Origin: Rhodothermales bacterium
GTDB lineage: Bacteria; Bacteroidota; Rhodothermia; Rhodothermales; JABDKH01
Assembly: GCA_013002165.1 (NCBI GenBank)
Contig: JABDKO010000172.1
Span: 34,501-98,500 of the forward strand
Direction of reading: 5' to 3'
DNA length: 64,000 nucleotides
Part shown: positions 20,401-30,850 of the stretch, one piece after another
Numbering within the stretch: position 1 is the stretch's first letter
Layout: each line of letters begins with the position of its first letter
The notes under the pieces: generated by a model
What the model was told of the DNA's origin: nothing
Database searches by the model: none
Seen by the model: the letters and a program-made list of their open reading frames with translations, nothing else
Translations under genes and position numbers: made by a program

Positions 20401-23400
20401 TATTCGCATTTGCCAGCCCGGCCCATCCGTTCTTCTCATCATATCCCGAAACGCGCAGCTCGTTGATCCAAACGATAACATCTTCAAGAACATTCGCAGG
20501 GTTTGCGAGCGTGTCGCTCGCCGGGTTTCGAATACCGACCACAATCGTATTTATTCGACCGAGCGACGGAGTGCCCTTGATGCCGAGGCGGGTACCTGGT
20601 GGTGCAAATTCTTCGGCATTCGGTCCTCGTACTTCCGCGCCGAGGACATTCCAGAATATTGAATCGGTTGGCGCACCACGTTGATCACGTTCAACCTTGA
20701 GCTGATTGAGCGCCGAGACTTCGATATTCACCGAGTTAAGGTCGATCGTCTCGCCATTGAACAGCACATTACTTTGCCACAGATCGTTCGAGGAGCCCGA
20801 CGTTTCGCTGCTCGGTGTCAAAGGCTGTTCGTATTCGTAGTAATCGTTGGTTTCGTTCGCACCCAGGCGAACGAATAGACGCGCTTTCGAGCGACCCTCA
20901 TCAATAGGGAGATTTTCCAGCATCGAGCCGTCGCCCAGAAGTCCGTGGAAATGAACGAACATTCGCAGATTCGAATACTTGAGAAGGTCGAGGCCCGTGT
21001 TGTACGGTTTGAAGATTGCAAGCTGATGACCGGGCTGCAGGTTCTCTGCCCGAAGAACCATCGCCTGCTCCCTCGTATTCTGTGCTCGGCCATTCGACAA
21101 TCGGGTCTGGCTGATTACCGTGCCGGTCGGAGGAATGTAAACCGCGCTGTTCTCCTCGTTGTTAACACTGGAAATACTTATGCGGCTGTCAAAAGACTCG
21201 GGAGTCAATGCCGGGATTTCCTCATCCAGCGGAAGGTCGACCGCTTTCTGCCACTGGCTGCCCACAAGCTCAAGACTGGCGAATCGAACGGTAATCGGCA
21301 CCTGATGCCCCGTGGTCCATACCCGAATAGACTCAATCTGACTGAAGTCCTGAATATCTCCCACCTTCCGGGTAAAGTCGCGAACCGGAATCCTGATCTG
21401 ATACCAACCGGTCCTCTCACCGGCTTGACTTGTTATTTCCGTGACAACATAGTCATTGACTTCCGACGGGACAGCCTGCTGGTCCAGGATAGTTCTGCTC
21501 AGAGGAATTGCATACTCGAAGTATGAATTACGAGTGTCAACAGTCGAGTTTGAGTTCAGGTCTTCCGAGTCGGGGAATTTGGAGTTGCCGCGTCGAGCAT
21601 CTGTTGGTGTGTTTACCGCCAGCTCGCGCTGCGATTCAAAGGCATTAAGCTCCTGACCAGCAAAGAACCGCGTGAACCTCTGCTGCAGCGTGACACCGTT
21701 AGGGTAAAATTCCGGATTCTCGAAGTACGAGTCGTTGGCAAAATACTGATAGTCATCTCCCGACGGATCTACCAATGCCTTGGCAACTTCAGCCTGATAG
21801 AGTGGATCTGGATTTGCAAGATCAAAGGAGTTCAGGAACTCAGCAAAATGCTCTGCTTCCGTTGCGAAGGATGGATAGTCTCCACCGTAAGACGCAAACC
21901 CGTCGATACCCAGATCTTCTGTGCGATTCGTTTCGGGATCAATCTTGACAACCTTGTCCCGAAGAGATGTCGGCTGTCGTGCCCAGGTTTCGATCGAAGA
22001 CTCGGAGATCGTGGAAGTAGAGAGGCCATCCTCCTGGTTCAGCCTCTCATCGGGTAGAATATCTTCCGAGATAGATCCGAGGTCGAGATACAGGACGGCG
22101 TCTGTTCCAGCCTCGTTGTCAGGATTTTCTGCAAACGGCCGGATAATAAACTCGACGAACTCAATATTTTTCAGGCCGAAGTCGTTGAAGCCGTCAGGCA
22201 ATCTCTGAGTCATACCTCCCCATGTTTCTTTGGGACTCGCGAGGAAAGACTGAAGCTCAGTTGTGTAGTTGTACGGTCCGCGTTCGCGAGGATTGAAGTA
22301 GTAATCCAGGGTCGAAAGTGTCTGATTCGGTTGACCCGAAATCTCCCGGTCAGGAAAGACCTCATCGATGCGTATCGTGCGTACCGCATTGGCATCGTAC
22401 GCTACTACCGGTGTCAACTCTCTCAGCAAGCTCTCATTTACACGATACCACGCAAGGTTGCCGCGCCAGTTAGTCCGGAGCGAATCCGCGTCCGGTTCGG
22501 ATGGTTCGATTATAGAAAGCGAATCAGGCGCCGAGGCGAGTTGCCACGAGCCGGGCTGGAGCAATGAAAACGTATTTTCGAATCCCTCAAAATCGTCGAC
22601 ATATGATATCCCGTCGAGCTCGTCGATATTAAAGTCCCGTCCGTCGTTCTGGAGTTCACGCCTGCTGCGCTCGAATGCTGTCGTTTGTGTGTGGCCGGGT
22701 CTGAGCTGCGCAAACTCTCCCGTTACTGTGATTCGGCTTTCCTCCTTCGTATTGATCAGCGGAATGCGATCGACCATCTGGGTGAGCCATCTCGGCCGAA
22801 TGTCGAAGTTGCCATCGACTCCCCAGATGACGTTCGATATGGGCTCTTCACCAATCCGGAATTTGTCCGCAGGTGATTTCTGACTCAGCCTCATTAGCGT
22901 TGCACCGAGGCCCAGCCGGTCGTCAAGGTCGTAATCTGCCCTCGCACCGAGGAGAGTTTTCTTCTGAAGGTTGAAGAACGAATTCTGCTCGTACGAGATA
23001 TCGAGATCGCGTCCCTCAATCAAATACGTCGGATTCGTAATTGTAAGTGAACCGCCGTTGTAATCAACGACAAAGTCGACACCTTCAGTCAAGTCTACTC
23101 CTGCCGACGTAACACGCACTGAACCCGGAACCACACCTGCGAATGATCCAAGATCATACGAGTCCTGAACAGAGCCCTTGTATTCGCCACGAATTCTGTA
23201 CACGTCGAGCTGTGTTTCGCGTCGAGCGAATTCCTTTTTTTGCAAATACAGATCGTCAAAGACGTAGCGGCTCGCCCGCTCAGCTTTTTCCTCCGGTATA
23301 CCCTGGGACTCTCCGACTACCTGTTGCATTCGATTACCGAATGGCTCCAGATACGGAAAGATTATCTGACCGCGAGATGGATTGATAGAGAATCCGGGGC

Positions 23401-25372
23401 GAAAGTCGAATATGTCATCAGCCCGGTTGGCTCCATCCTCGTCCAGCCTGTCAAGACCAAGCAAATCGATCAACTTCCGGCTGCTAAGGTCCTGAATTTT
23501 CGGCTGCGCCGCTGAGCCTGACGGCTCATAAAAAATGTCGAGAGTAAACCCGGTAGGATTTATTCCGCGACCCCTGATGTCATAAATGTTGCGAAGTTCC
23601 AGATACCAGTATGCTGGATTAAAATCAGCTGCGATGTTGGGCTGTTGAGGAGTCCCGGGGCGCAGGAGTTTCAGGACGAGACGAGAGTCTTCGTCGGCAC
23701 CGCCCGAGTCCGTAGAAAAATCTCCTACCTGCTTCACCAGACCGCTGGCAACGTAGCGGTACGAAACCGCAACCGCTTCGCTTTCCTGCAACCGGGTCGT
23801 CAATGAGATGTACCCGAGGACTTTATCAATTTGATAGTCGCGGCCTTCCACAAGTTTTTTGAACGGCCCGGTCTGGAAGTCGGCATCGCTGAGTCCTTTG
23901 TTCCGAAGAAACGAACTGGCCGGTGTGTCTCGATCCCTGAGTAGTTCCAGATCTCCACCCGTGCCTTCAACGTATTGCTCGCGGTCGTTTGCATTGTCGG
24001 GCAGGGTCGACTGGTCAGTGTCCGTGAAGGCGTCTGCCTGGTCGAGGATATCACTCGGTTCGCCGAGATCGACGACTGCAACAACCTCCCGCACGTCATC
24101 ATCTTCGGGGTTTGTCGTTTCAAACTTCCAGACCTCAATTTCCTGTATACCATCGAAGCCATTAGCAACTATCAACTGAGGCGGATCCGAGAGCGCGTCA
24201 TTCCAACGGTTACGGAAATAATAACCAAGGAAAAAGTGCTTCGAGTCATCGTAGTCGGTTGGTTTCAGGTTAAACGGAGTCGATTCCGAGCCACTCTCGA
24301 TATTCAACGAATTAGACTGTCCTTCCTGCTGACTCATCACGGTCGTCAGGTGAACACCGCCAATCTGAAATTCACTTTTGATGCCAAAGAGACTCTGGCC
24401 ACCACGAATCAACGTGGATGGTGTCTGAAGAAAGACATTACCGGCCTCGATGCTCTGCACGATTTCATCTTCATAGCCCGTGTAACGAAGCTTGATCTGA
24501 TTCTGGAAATCGAATTGATTGTTCGTATCGTATTTAACATCGATACGCATTTTGTCGCCTATCGTACCGGTGATTCCGAGCCGCAGATCCTGCTTGAACT
24601 GTGGATCCAGCTGGCTCGGTCTTCCCAGCGCAGTCTGCTGTTCACTTTTTCGATAGTCAAATCCAGCCCTGATGTCTGCCTGGCCGTTCACACGGAGATC
24701 AACCTCGGGCTTGCCGAAGATTGTTGTAAAGGCACTCTGCCTGCCACCAGGCACGACGATGTTGAAGCCAAGGCCACCACGCCGTTCTCGCTGGCGTTGT
24801 CGTTGTCGCTGTTCAATCAGATTGTACCAGTTGGCATCGACACTTTCATTCAGGCGTACCGCCCTGTACTCGGCAAGGTCGACACTCGTTGGGAGACGAA
24901 CCTCAATGTCACTGATAGACTCGCGCGACACATACGAACTTGTTAGCGAGTCATAGACAACCTCATGCTTCCACGTTTGCGGGAGTTTCGGAAAAAACGA
25001 ACGCGTGTACCTCGGTCGCACAGACGAGTAATAGTAATCCGGTCCGACTGATTTGAAGTAGCGCCTTGAACGTGGAGTGTTCACCAGATCAAGAGTGTCG
25101 ACTTCGATAGTATCGGACTCGATGGTGTCTGGCGAGGCAACCTCAAGCTGGAACGGTAACGGACTCACTGCGCCGGTGGACCTGAGAGAAACCAGTAACC
25201 ACTCTTTGAGGTCAGGGAGTAGTTCACGCTGATCGGCCGGTCTGGCAGCAACAAGCAACAGGAGAATGACTGCAGCGAGAGGATACACCACACCCTTGAA
25301 GCCCGCGCGAGTGTTTATCCCCGGCAGCTTTCTGGAATGTTTGTGTGGATCAGAACCTCGTAGGACGGCCAC
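17483..25372 (-). CDS. sprA: Type IX secretion system translocon protein SprA (cell-surface protein, 2629 aa)
   Basis: Very large beta-rich outer-membrane protein; SprA-type segments such as [20 protein letters not shown] and [24 protein letters not shown]. Confidence 0.9.
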   Translation of the reverse strand: MAVLRGSDPHKHSRKLPGINTRAGFKGVVYPLAAVILLLLVAARPADQRELLPDLKEWLLVSLRSTGAVSPLPFQLEVASPDTIESDTIEVDTLDLVNTPRSRRYFKSVGPDYYYSSVRPRYTRSFFPKLPQTWKHEVVYDSLTSSYVSRESISDIEVRLPTSVDLAEYRAVRLNESVDANWYNLIEQRQRQRQRERRGGLGFNIVVPGGRQSAFTTIFGKPEVDLRVNGQADIRAGFDYRKSEQQTALGRPSQLDPQFKQDLRLGITGTIGDKMRIDVKYDTNNQFDFQNQIKLRYTGYEDEIVQSIEAGNVFLQTPSTLIRGGQSLFGIKSEFQIGGVHLTTVMSQQEGQSNSLNIESGSESTPFNLKPTDYDDSKHFFLGYYFRNRWNDALSDPPQLIVANGFDGIQEIEVWKFETTNPEDDDVREVVAVVDLGEPSDILDQADAFTDTDQSTLPDNANDREQYVEGTGGDLELLRDRDTPASSFLRNKGLSDADFQTGPFKKLVEGRDYQIDKVLGYISLTTRLQESEAVAVSYRYVASGLVKQVGDFSTDSGGADEDSRLVLKLLRPGTPQQPNIAADFNPAYWYLELRNIYDIRGRGINPTGFTLDIFYEPSGSAAQPKIQDLSSRKLIDLLGLDRLDEDGANRADDIFDFRPGFSINPSRGQIIFPYLEPFGNRMQQVVGESQGIPEEKAERASRYVFDDLYLQKKEFARRETQLDVYRIRGEYKGSVQDSYDLGSFAGVVPGSVRVTSAGVDLTEGVDFVVDYNGGSLTITNPTYLIEGRDLDISYEQNSFFNLQKKTLLGARADYDLDDRLGLGATLMRLSQKSPADKFRIGEEPISNVIWGVDGNFDIRPRWLTQMVDRIPLINTKEESRITVTGEFAQLRPGHTQTTAFERSRRELQNDGRDFNIDELDGISYVDDFEGFENTFSLLQPGSWQLASAPDSLSIIEPSEPDADSLRTNWRGNLAWYRVNESLLRELTPVVAYDANAVRTIRIDEVFPDREISGQPNQTLSTLDYYFNPRERGPYNYTTELQSFLASPKETWGGMTQRLPDGFNDFGLKNIEFVEFIIRPFAENPDNEAGTDAVLYLDLGSISEDILPDERLNQEDGLSTSTISESSIETWARQPTSLRDKVVKIDPETNRTEDLGIDGFASYGGDYPSFATEAEHFAEFLNSFDLANPDPLYQAEVAKALVDPSGDDYQYFANDSYFENPEFYPNGVTLQQRFTRFFAGQELNAFESQRELAVNTPTDARRGNSKFPDSEDLNSNSTVDTRNSYFEYAIPLSRTILDQQAVPSEVNDYVVTEITSQAGERTGWYQIRIPVRDFTRKVGDIQDFSQIESIRVWTTGHQVPITVRFASLELVGSQWQKAVDLPLDEEIPALTPESFDSRISISSVNNEENSAVYIPPTGTVISQTRLSNGRAQNTREQAMVLRAENLQPGHQLAIFKPYNTGLDLLKYSNLRMFVHFHGLLGDGSMLENLPIDEGRSKARLFVRLGANETNDYYEYEQPLTPSSETSGSSNDLWQSNVLFNGETIDLNSVNIEVSALNQLKVERDQRGAPTDSIFWNVLGAEVRGPNAEEFAPPGTRLGIKGTPSLGRINTIVVGIRNPASDTLANPANVLEDVIVWINELRVSGYDEKNGWAGLANANIKLADLGSIKGNFQRRTDGFGSLSSSLDERDQRSSESWSLTTDLNLDHPIPERFGWNIPVSLQVQSSTSTPRFAPSRGDIRLDDIVQQIESRSDISDEEKADRITDARLSAETHAFSRSFSTRVSKSGSQSKLVKNTLDGVSASYSYSDTKARNPSQTFNDSWRWQNNLGYRLNVRNPKTVRPFWFLEGVPVLGAVGDIRFNYVPQSVNLSQSLSRSYSKSRDRAQSLRPDTLSTIEILADNPLRDTHSFRHGRNFGLQYNPFKFLNLSIDTNTNQTLNELGAVLVPKVVDVESGLIYDNTTLDDALADGLIDSSQVEVTAFQQEDLELERGSVVIGRLLRGSNGIRTENNSQRFNTTLRPNLGRTKALNFISIQDIVYSVQYNWVNSPANRQTGANLSNSVTIRSGITIRPQDFWRKFGFYKNLQAAEDRYQQQRDVQRNSRKEARKRAKEAEQERRDLEERLREQLAQQADSTANADSLDVEEIALPDESEVDVPSRLRLPRISPVSVARRFALAVTGIRDFSVTYSGSRSGQSNNIGTFGADSVVASPYSLYSSLFGDGPPLGYRFGFNRRITGDGNRIIDENLQVQDVLTDNDRVTARTTLNPSRSLTISLNWNADVSSSASETFRIDDTGARDTTRTRSGQNSASIWSFGASYLEMFQNQYLTFIADLDTTVIVGDRNNDGRQMLTNGTLSADFRKAFSTGFGTIDNNSLLPLPLPGWTLNYTGLGRLPGLRNLVQSASLRHVYSAEYRADYRTNSLALAGTSATAEFDITQFRTIQYRIPETEATSVRVTRRYNPLVGVDVTWKGRMQTKVAWNRNATYSLSTSNADVSENTTEEFTFSASFQKTGLRIPFSKGKILNNRASFNISASRSTTLDRRYRLRDALARKALSFDDPNFEFRDQEAISGDLVSVINSHTRFTISPQIGYQFSDRVTANFALKYENFQGDSRQPSSQNINGAFNIRLNIAN

Positions 25373-25602
25373 AGAACGAACACGTGATTGATAAAGAAAT
25401 CGATCCGCAAGCCCGGGAGACTCTTCGTCTCAAGACTCGAAAGGATCAGTTAGTTCGTAACGCTGAAGTGAATAGGCTTTCTGCTGACGTTTAATGACAA
25501 CTCGTACGGCGTGTTCTTACACAATTATCGGAACGGTCGACTTCGATATAAACAAATCGACATCACTGGAAAGTAACGGTTACGGTGTTGTTGCTTCAAG
25601 TG

Positions 25603-25621
25603 AAAAAGGCGTATCCTTTTT
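25603..25621. terminator. Perfect 7-bp intrinsic-terminator-like hairpin AAAAAGG-CGTAT-CCTTTTT in a divergent intergenic region
   Basis: Seen directly; symmetric A/T tracts make it bidirectional. Confidence 0.6.
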
Positions 25622-25724
25622 ATCGACCTCTCCGGTGGGAGCGATAATGCCGCGGGAGCGCAAATAATGAGTGCATAAATACTGGAAGGTGCACCATTTG
25701 TTCTGAAATCTACTCGTTTTTGCC

Positions 25725-26204
25725 ATGTCGATGAAACCATTATTTAATACCCTCTGCACCGTTTTTGCCGCTTTTGTTGCACTTACTATTGCTTCCTGCG
25801 CAGATCCACTGCCTGTTGTTGACGATGAGGCAGATTTTACGGAGATCGAGGCAGGGCTTGCATCTCAGGTGGACGCATGGAATAGGGGCGATATTGATGC
25901 ATTCATGCAACTATATGTCAAAGGTGATTCACTTCGCTTTGCATCGGGAAATGCAATCCAATATGGATGGCAGGCGACGATAGAAAGATACAGGAGAGCA
26001 TATCCGGATAAAGACCACATGGGCCAGCTCCGGTTTGACATTATTGCAACACAGCGTTTAGCTCCGGAATGGATTACTGTATTCGGAAGATTTCACTTGA
26101 CCCGTGAAGAATCAATCGGAAATCTGGAGGGTCTATTTACGTTGATGTTTAACAAGACGGTCGATGGGTGGTTGATAGTTTCTGATCATACATCATCCGA
26201 ATGA
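25725..26204 (+). CDS. DUF4440/SnoaL-like (NTF2 fold) putative lipoprotein
   Basis: Lipobox-like ASCAD; VDAWNRGDIDAFMQLYVKGDSLRF. Confidence 0.8.
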   Translation: MSMKPLFNTLCTVFAAFVALTIASCADPLPVVDDEADFTEIEAGLASQVDAWNRGDIDAFMQLYVKGDSLRFASGNAIQYGWQATIERYRRAYPDKDHMGQLRFDIIATQRLAPEWITVFGRFHLTREESIGNLEGLFTLMFNKTVDGWLIVSDHTSSE

Positions 26205-26216
26205 GCACCGCATACG

Positions 26217-26864
26217 ATGTCTATGGTGGATTTTGAGAGCAAATTGGTAGTTGTTACCGGGGCCGACGGGAATCTGGGTACGCGAGTTGTGAAAGCCTTC
26301 TCCGACAAAGGTGCCAGAGTGGTGCGTGTTGTTCGTAAGAAAACCGGACGCGAAACGGATACATTTGCATGCGATGTAACCAGTGAAGCAAGTGTCCAAG
26401 ACTGCTTCGAGGAAATCGGCAACCGATATGGATCTATCTTCTGCCTTGTACACACTGTCGGGATGTGGAGTATGTCGCCGATTATCGAAACGTCGTTAGA
26501 ATCCTGGAGGTCCATGATGGCGGTCAATCTGGACTCGACGTTTCTCTGCTTTCGGGAGGCCATTCGCATAATGGATTCCACAGGCAGGCTACTGGCGATC
26601 GCTTCGCGGCAGGGGGCAGACGGCGGCGCAGCGAATCAGGCGGCGTACTCAGCATCGAAGGGGGGCCTGGTCAGGCTTGTGGAATCAACGGCGGCAGAAT
26701 ATGCTGGCACACAGATAACGGTCAATGCCATCGCACCTTACCAGATCTCTACAGGACCTGGTAAACCGGGTGCCAGTCCCGAAGATATCGCAGGTACATG
26801 CGTTTTCCTGTGTTCCGCGCATGCAGCGTCAATCAGCGGCACAGTAATCAGAATGTTTGGATGA
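26217..26864 (+). CDS. Short-chain dehydrogenase/reductase
   Basis: VVTGADGNLGTRVV; YSASKGG active site. Confidence 0.9.
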   Translation: MSMVDFESKLVVVTGADGNLGTRVVKAFSDKGARVVRVVRKKTGRETDTFACDVTSEASVQDCFEEIGNRYGSIFCLVHTVGMWSMSPIIETSLESWRSMMAVNLDSTFLCFREAIRIMDSTGRLLAIASRQGADGGAANQAAYSASKGGLVRLVESTAAEYAGTQITVNAIAPYQISTGPGKPGASPEDIAGTCVFLCSAHAASISGTVIRMFG

Positions 26865-26962
26865 GAGATGGTGCAAGAAACCACCCCTGAACCAATTTAA
26901 AGTTTGAGGCTGGCAATTAGAATTGTGCGGATGCTGTTCGAAGATGTCGGGGATGCCCCGTA

Positions 26963-28156
26963 CTATACAGCGGTTCCCTGATGTTCTGTCTGGTCAGTGA
27001 TATTGACCGAGCCGTCATACCATGTTTCCGAGACGTGCAGTCCCCGCTCTCCGAGCAGTGTCAGAAACATCGATTTGTCGATAGCCTGCTCGGGCGGGCT
27101 GGCACCACCGCCGTCAATCTGGCCCGTAATCAGCATATCAGTGATTATCGCAGCCGGAATTCCAGTACATCTCCTCATGGCGCTCATTCCCGTTTCGTCA
27201 TCGAACGTGTCGATCATTTCCAGCACCATTGTTTGTTCTTGACCATCCCGAATGCCCGAGACCAGAACGCGGACCAGAACAGCGTCTTTGTGCATACCAC
27301 CGAGGTGTTTCTGCATAGCTCGGACAAGTATGTCACGGTATGTGAGATGTGTCCGAATATCGATATTCTTGCTCTCACCGAACCCGAGCCCGAGAACAAA
27401 TTTCATGTGGTCGGCGTGTCCGGGCCACGTGATTGTCTTTAGATCAAGCTCCTGTACTCTGTCGGAGAGAGCGCCGGCGAGTAGAACCACACTGCCGGCA
27501 GTCGAAAAAGCTTCCAGAAGTCCAAAAGGTTCTCGAAAAAAGACATGCTCGATATTTGACAGCGGCTCTACGGATTCTATCTCACCATCAACAATAACAT
27601 GAGCATGGTGCGAGTAGTCTTCAACAACTTTGTGAGCTGACGTCGAGAGCCGAAAATTGAAAGGGTCTTCGGGAGCCAGCGGGAGGTTACCAACCCGTAT
27701 TCGTGCGGTCCTTGCAGTGTCAAATTTCTCGACACCGTATAGACAGAGAATCTCTACAAGGCCTGGCGACAACCCGCAATTCGGCACGACCCAGACACCT
27801 CTGCCTTTTGCCGGTTCGTGTAACTGAAGCACCTGCCGTGCGATATCGTCGCTGCCGCCATTGTCGCAGAAATGGGCACCAAGTTCAACAGCAAGAGACG
27901 CAAGCATCGGATTGACAGAGGGATCGGTCGCCGCTACAATACACGAACTACCTTCCGCAACTGAGAACAGTCCATTCCTGTCCTTGGCATTGATCTGATA
28001 AGAATGGACGCGCCGGTCCGAAATCTGATTCGCCAAAGATTTCAACGGCCTGGACTTTGCATCACAAACGCGAATCTCGGTTATGTGGGGACGGGCAGCC
28101 AGCTCTTGAGCTATGGCTGAACCGATCGGGCCGCCGCCGACAATAGTTACAATCAT
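26963..28156 (-). CDS. Saccharopine dehydrogenase family / lysine-6-dehydrogenase-like protein
   Basis: MIVTIVGGGPIGSAIAQEL Rossmann motif; CDNGGSDDIARQ; VPNCGLSPGLVEILC. Confidence 0.8.
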   Translation of the reverse strand: MIVTIVGGGPIGSAIAQELAARPHITEIRVCDAKSRPLKSLANQISDRRVHSYQINAKDRNGLFSVAEGSSCIVAATDPSVNPMLASLAVELGAHFCDNGGSDDIARQVLQLHEPAKGRGVWVVPNCGLSPGLVEILCLYGVEKFDTARTARIRVGNLPLAPEDPFNFRLSTSAHKVVEDYSHHAHVIVDGEIESVEPLSNIEHVFFREPFGLLEAFSTAGSVVLLAGALSDRVQELDLKTITWPGHADHMKFVLGLGFGESKNIDIRTHLTYRDILVRAMQKHLGGMHKDAVLVRVLVSGIRDGQEQTMVLEMIDTFDDETGMSAMRRCTGIPAAIITDMLITGQIDGGGASPPEQAIDKSMFLTLLGERGLHVSETWYDGSVNITDQTEHQGTAV

Positions 28157-28173
28157 TGGTTATAAATCGAGCT

Positions 28174-29832
28174 TTAAAAGGCTTGTTCAATGGATTGAGA
28201 CTTCGGTCCAAACCACCGAATAACACCTGTCGACAAAATCACAATAAGCATCAGCAGGACCGAATAGGCTGCAGCAGCACCAAAATCATACAAGCGAAGC
28301 TGCGACCAGATCTCGACACTTATTGGTCGATTGTCGAAGATGTACAACATTATAGAAGATACGAATTCGCCGAGTGCGGCAACGAATGTTAACAAACTAC
28401 CCGCGACGATCCCCGGAGCAACAACTGGAAGGACGATCTTGCGCAATGTTGTTGTAAAGCCGGCACCAAGGTCCGAGGAGGCATCTGAAAGCGAATCATC
28501 GTAGTTGGCGAGGGCCGCCAGTGTCGACCGCACAACCAGCGGCATATGCCTGATGAAATACGCAATGGGCAGCATCCAGAAGCTACCGACCAGTACTGTA
28601 CCAAATGTCAGAGGAGAAGGTTGGTTGAAAGTAATAATCAGATTCACCGCGATGACCGTCCCGGGGACTGCAAAAGGGAGAATCGCGAGGATTCGAAGTA
28701 ACGTTCGACCGATGGCCCGCGTCTTGCCGATCACGAATGCGGCTGCGACTCCGAAGAGAATATTCGCTGCAGTTGCAATGCCCGCAAGTGTCAAACTGTT
28801 GCGAATCGGGCTGAAGATGTTAGGGTCGGCAAAAAGAGAGGCGTAGTTCGCGGTAGTGTATTCTCCCGGCAGTATCTGCGTGGTCCAGGCGCCTTCCCGG
28901 GCGAAAGAAATAAGGATGATCGTCAGGATTGGCAACAGAATGAGTGTGATCGCCGTCAGGGAACCAGTTGCGGCAACCACTCTGGCAACACCGCTCGTTG
29001 CTACCGGTCTTCCGACCGCAGTACCCTTTGTCGCGACCCTGCCGGAATTACGATTTGACCACTCGATCAAAAGTAGAAAAACAAGACAGATTACTGTCAG
29101 GATGGTCGACACCGTTGCAGACAAGTCAAGGTTGCCGTTCGTTTTGTAGTTGTAAATCTGCAGCGTCATGAATTGCTCGGTTCCGGCGAAGAGCAGCGGC
29201 GCGGTAAATGACGCCATAGAGATCATGAAGACAAGCAGTGATGCGCTCACTATCGAAGGTCTCAGATACGGCAGAATTACCAGACGGAACGACCGGAATG
29301 AGCCTGCTCCAAGATCGTAAGATGCCTCGAGCAAGGAACCATCAAACGCGCGCAGAGCGGCATTGCAAAACAAATAGAAATATACATACATGGTATAGAC
29401 ATGCACGGCCAACACGGCCCAGAATCCATCGAACGCAAATGGAACGGACTCAAGCGAAAAAAACGCCTGCAGAGCTCGCGGAAGAATTCCACTCTCTCCA
29501 TACAAGAACAGAAAAGCCAGCACACCGACCAGTGGCGGCAGTGCGATCGGGACTGCAGCTATGCTCGTGAGCAGACCGCGAAACGGGAAGTCATATCTGA
29601 AGAAAACGTACGCGAGAGTAATACCTACTATCGATCCGCCGACAACCGTATAGAGCGATACAGTTACAGAGTTAATGATCGCCCGGATGTTCGAATTACT
29701 ACCCAGAATAGTCTGGAGATTGTCGACGTTTAATCCCAGCGCGAACATTCGAAGGGTTGGGTACAGGACCCATCCCAGGGCTATCACCAGTAGAACAGCA
29801 AGAAGGGCGTAGGCCGATTTCCGTGGCAGCAT
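28174..29832 (-). CDS. Iron(III)-type ABC transporter permease (FbpB-like, two fused permease domains)
   Basis: Two BPD-type permease EAA regions (EASYDLGAGSFRSFRLVILPYLRPSI; DASSDLGAGFTTTLRKIVLPVVAPGI). Confidence 0.88.
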   Translation of the reverse strand: MLPRKSAYALLAVLLVIALGWVLYPTLRMFALGLNVDNLQTILGSNSNIRAIINSVTVSLYTVVGGSIVGITLAYVFFRYDFPFRGLLTSIAAVPIALPPLVGVLAFLFLYGESGILPRALQAFFSLESVPFAFDGFWAVLAVHVYTMYVYFYLFCNAALRAFDGSLLEASYDLGAGSFRSFRLVILPYLRPSIVSASLLVFMISMASFTAPLLFAGTEQFMTLQIYNYKTNGNLDLSATVSTILTVICLVFLLLIEWSNRNSGRVATKGTAVGRPVATSGVARVVAATGSLTAITLILLPILTIILISFAREGAWTTQILPGEYTTANYASLFADPNIFSPIRNSLTLAGIATAANILFGVAAAFVIGKTRAIGRTLLRILAILPFAVPGTVIAVNLIITFNQPSPLTFGTVLVGSFWMLPIAYFIRHMPLVVRSTLAALANYDDSLSDASSDLGAGFTTTLRKIVLPVVAPGIVAGSLLTFVAALGEFVSSIMLYIFDNRPISVEIWSQLRLYDFGAAAAYSVLLMLIVILSTGVIRWFGPKSQSIEQAF

Positions 29833-29853
29833 TTGTCTACTCGGTGGATAGAA

Positions 29854-30474
29854 TTACTGCAGGCCAATTCGGCCTTCAATCGCGCGTGCCAGCGTTGCTT
29901 CATCGGCAAATTCGAGGTCTCCTCCGATCGGGAGACCTCGCGCAATCCGTGTGACCGTAACATCAAACGGCTGCAAGAGCTGAGACAGGTAGTACGCAGT
30001 CGTATCTCCCTCAACGTCGGGATTCATCGCCAGGATTACTTCCCGTACGGTAGCGCTTTCGCCCTCGGCGGGGGCAGCTATTCGGGCAACCAGGCTTCGG
30101 ATTGACAAATCATCCGGACCCACGCCATCGAGCGGTGAAATCACACCACCAAGTACATGATAGATGCCGCGAAAATCATTGGTCCGTTCGATAGCCATTA
30201 CGTCAGAAGACTCCTCGACAACGCATACGAGTGAAGCGTCGCGGCGGTCTGACGAGCAGATAGAACACGGATCGTGATCGGTGACGTTGTGACAGATGGA
30301 GCAGAACTTGACCCGGTCCTTAACGGCGACAAGTGCTTCGGCCATCTCCACTACCTCGTTGCGAGGCATTTTCAACACGAATGCCGCAAGGCGCTGTGCA
30401 GTCTTGCGGCCAATCGAAGGGAGTTTGGAAAACTGCTCAATCAGCTGCTGAACAGATTCGGAAGTTTTATGCAT
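29854..30474 (-). CDS. recR: Recombination protein RecR
   Basis: [35 protein letters not shown] zinc finger; TOPRIM. Confidence 0.97.
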   Translation of the reverse strand: MHKTSESVQQLIEQFSKLPSIGRKTAQRLAAFVLKMPRNEVVEMAEALVAVKDRVKFCSICHNVTDHDPCSICSSDRRDASLVCVVEESSDVMAIERTNDFRGIYHVLGGVISPLDGVGPDDLSIRSLVARIAAPAEGESATVREVILAMNPDVEGDTTAYYLSQLLQPFDVTVTRIARGLPIGGDLEFADEATLARAIEGRIGLQ

Positions 30475-30483
30475 GGATAACGC

Positions 30484-30822
30484 CTAGAGCCCGAGGCTGC
30501 CGAGATCCATACCCGGAGGGAGCATACCGCCTGCAGCCTGTGCCATTTCGGTTTTGGCCATCGCTGCTGCATCTTCCAGCGCTTTGTTAATACCGGCAAT
30601 AACCAGGTCCTCAAGGATCTCAAGGTCATCCGGATCTACAGCTTCCTTTTCAATCTTGATAGACACAATGCGCTGATTGCCATTCGCGGTAACTTTTACC
30701 ATTCCACCACCGGCCTCAGCGGTCACCTCTTTCCCGGCGAGTGTTTCCTGTGCAGAACTGATCTTCTCCTGCATCTCCATGATCTTACCGAACATGTCGG
30801 CCATATTCATTCCATCTGTCAT
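30484..30822 (-). CDS. ybaB: YbaB/EbfC nucleoid-associated protein
   Basis: Position between recR and dnaX; MADMFGKIMEMQEKI, VKVTANGNQRIVSIKIEKE. Confidence 0.93.
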   Translation of the reverse strand: MTDGMNMADMFGKIMEMQEKISSAQETLAGKEVTAEAGGGMVKVTANGNQRIVSIKIEKEAVDPDDLEILEDLVIAGINKALEDAAAMAKTEMAQAAGGMLPPGMDLGSLGL

Positions 30823-30850
30823 TCTACGTACCTACTGTTTCTAACAAGGG

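Noticed and set aside
23975-24946. 323-aa plus-strand ORF inside sprA
   Set aside because: Fully antisense to the clearly coding sprA frame, with no recognisable motifs; treated as a shadow ORF.
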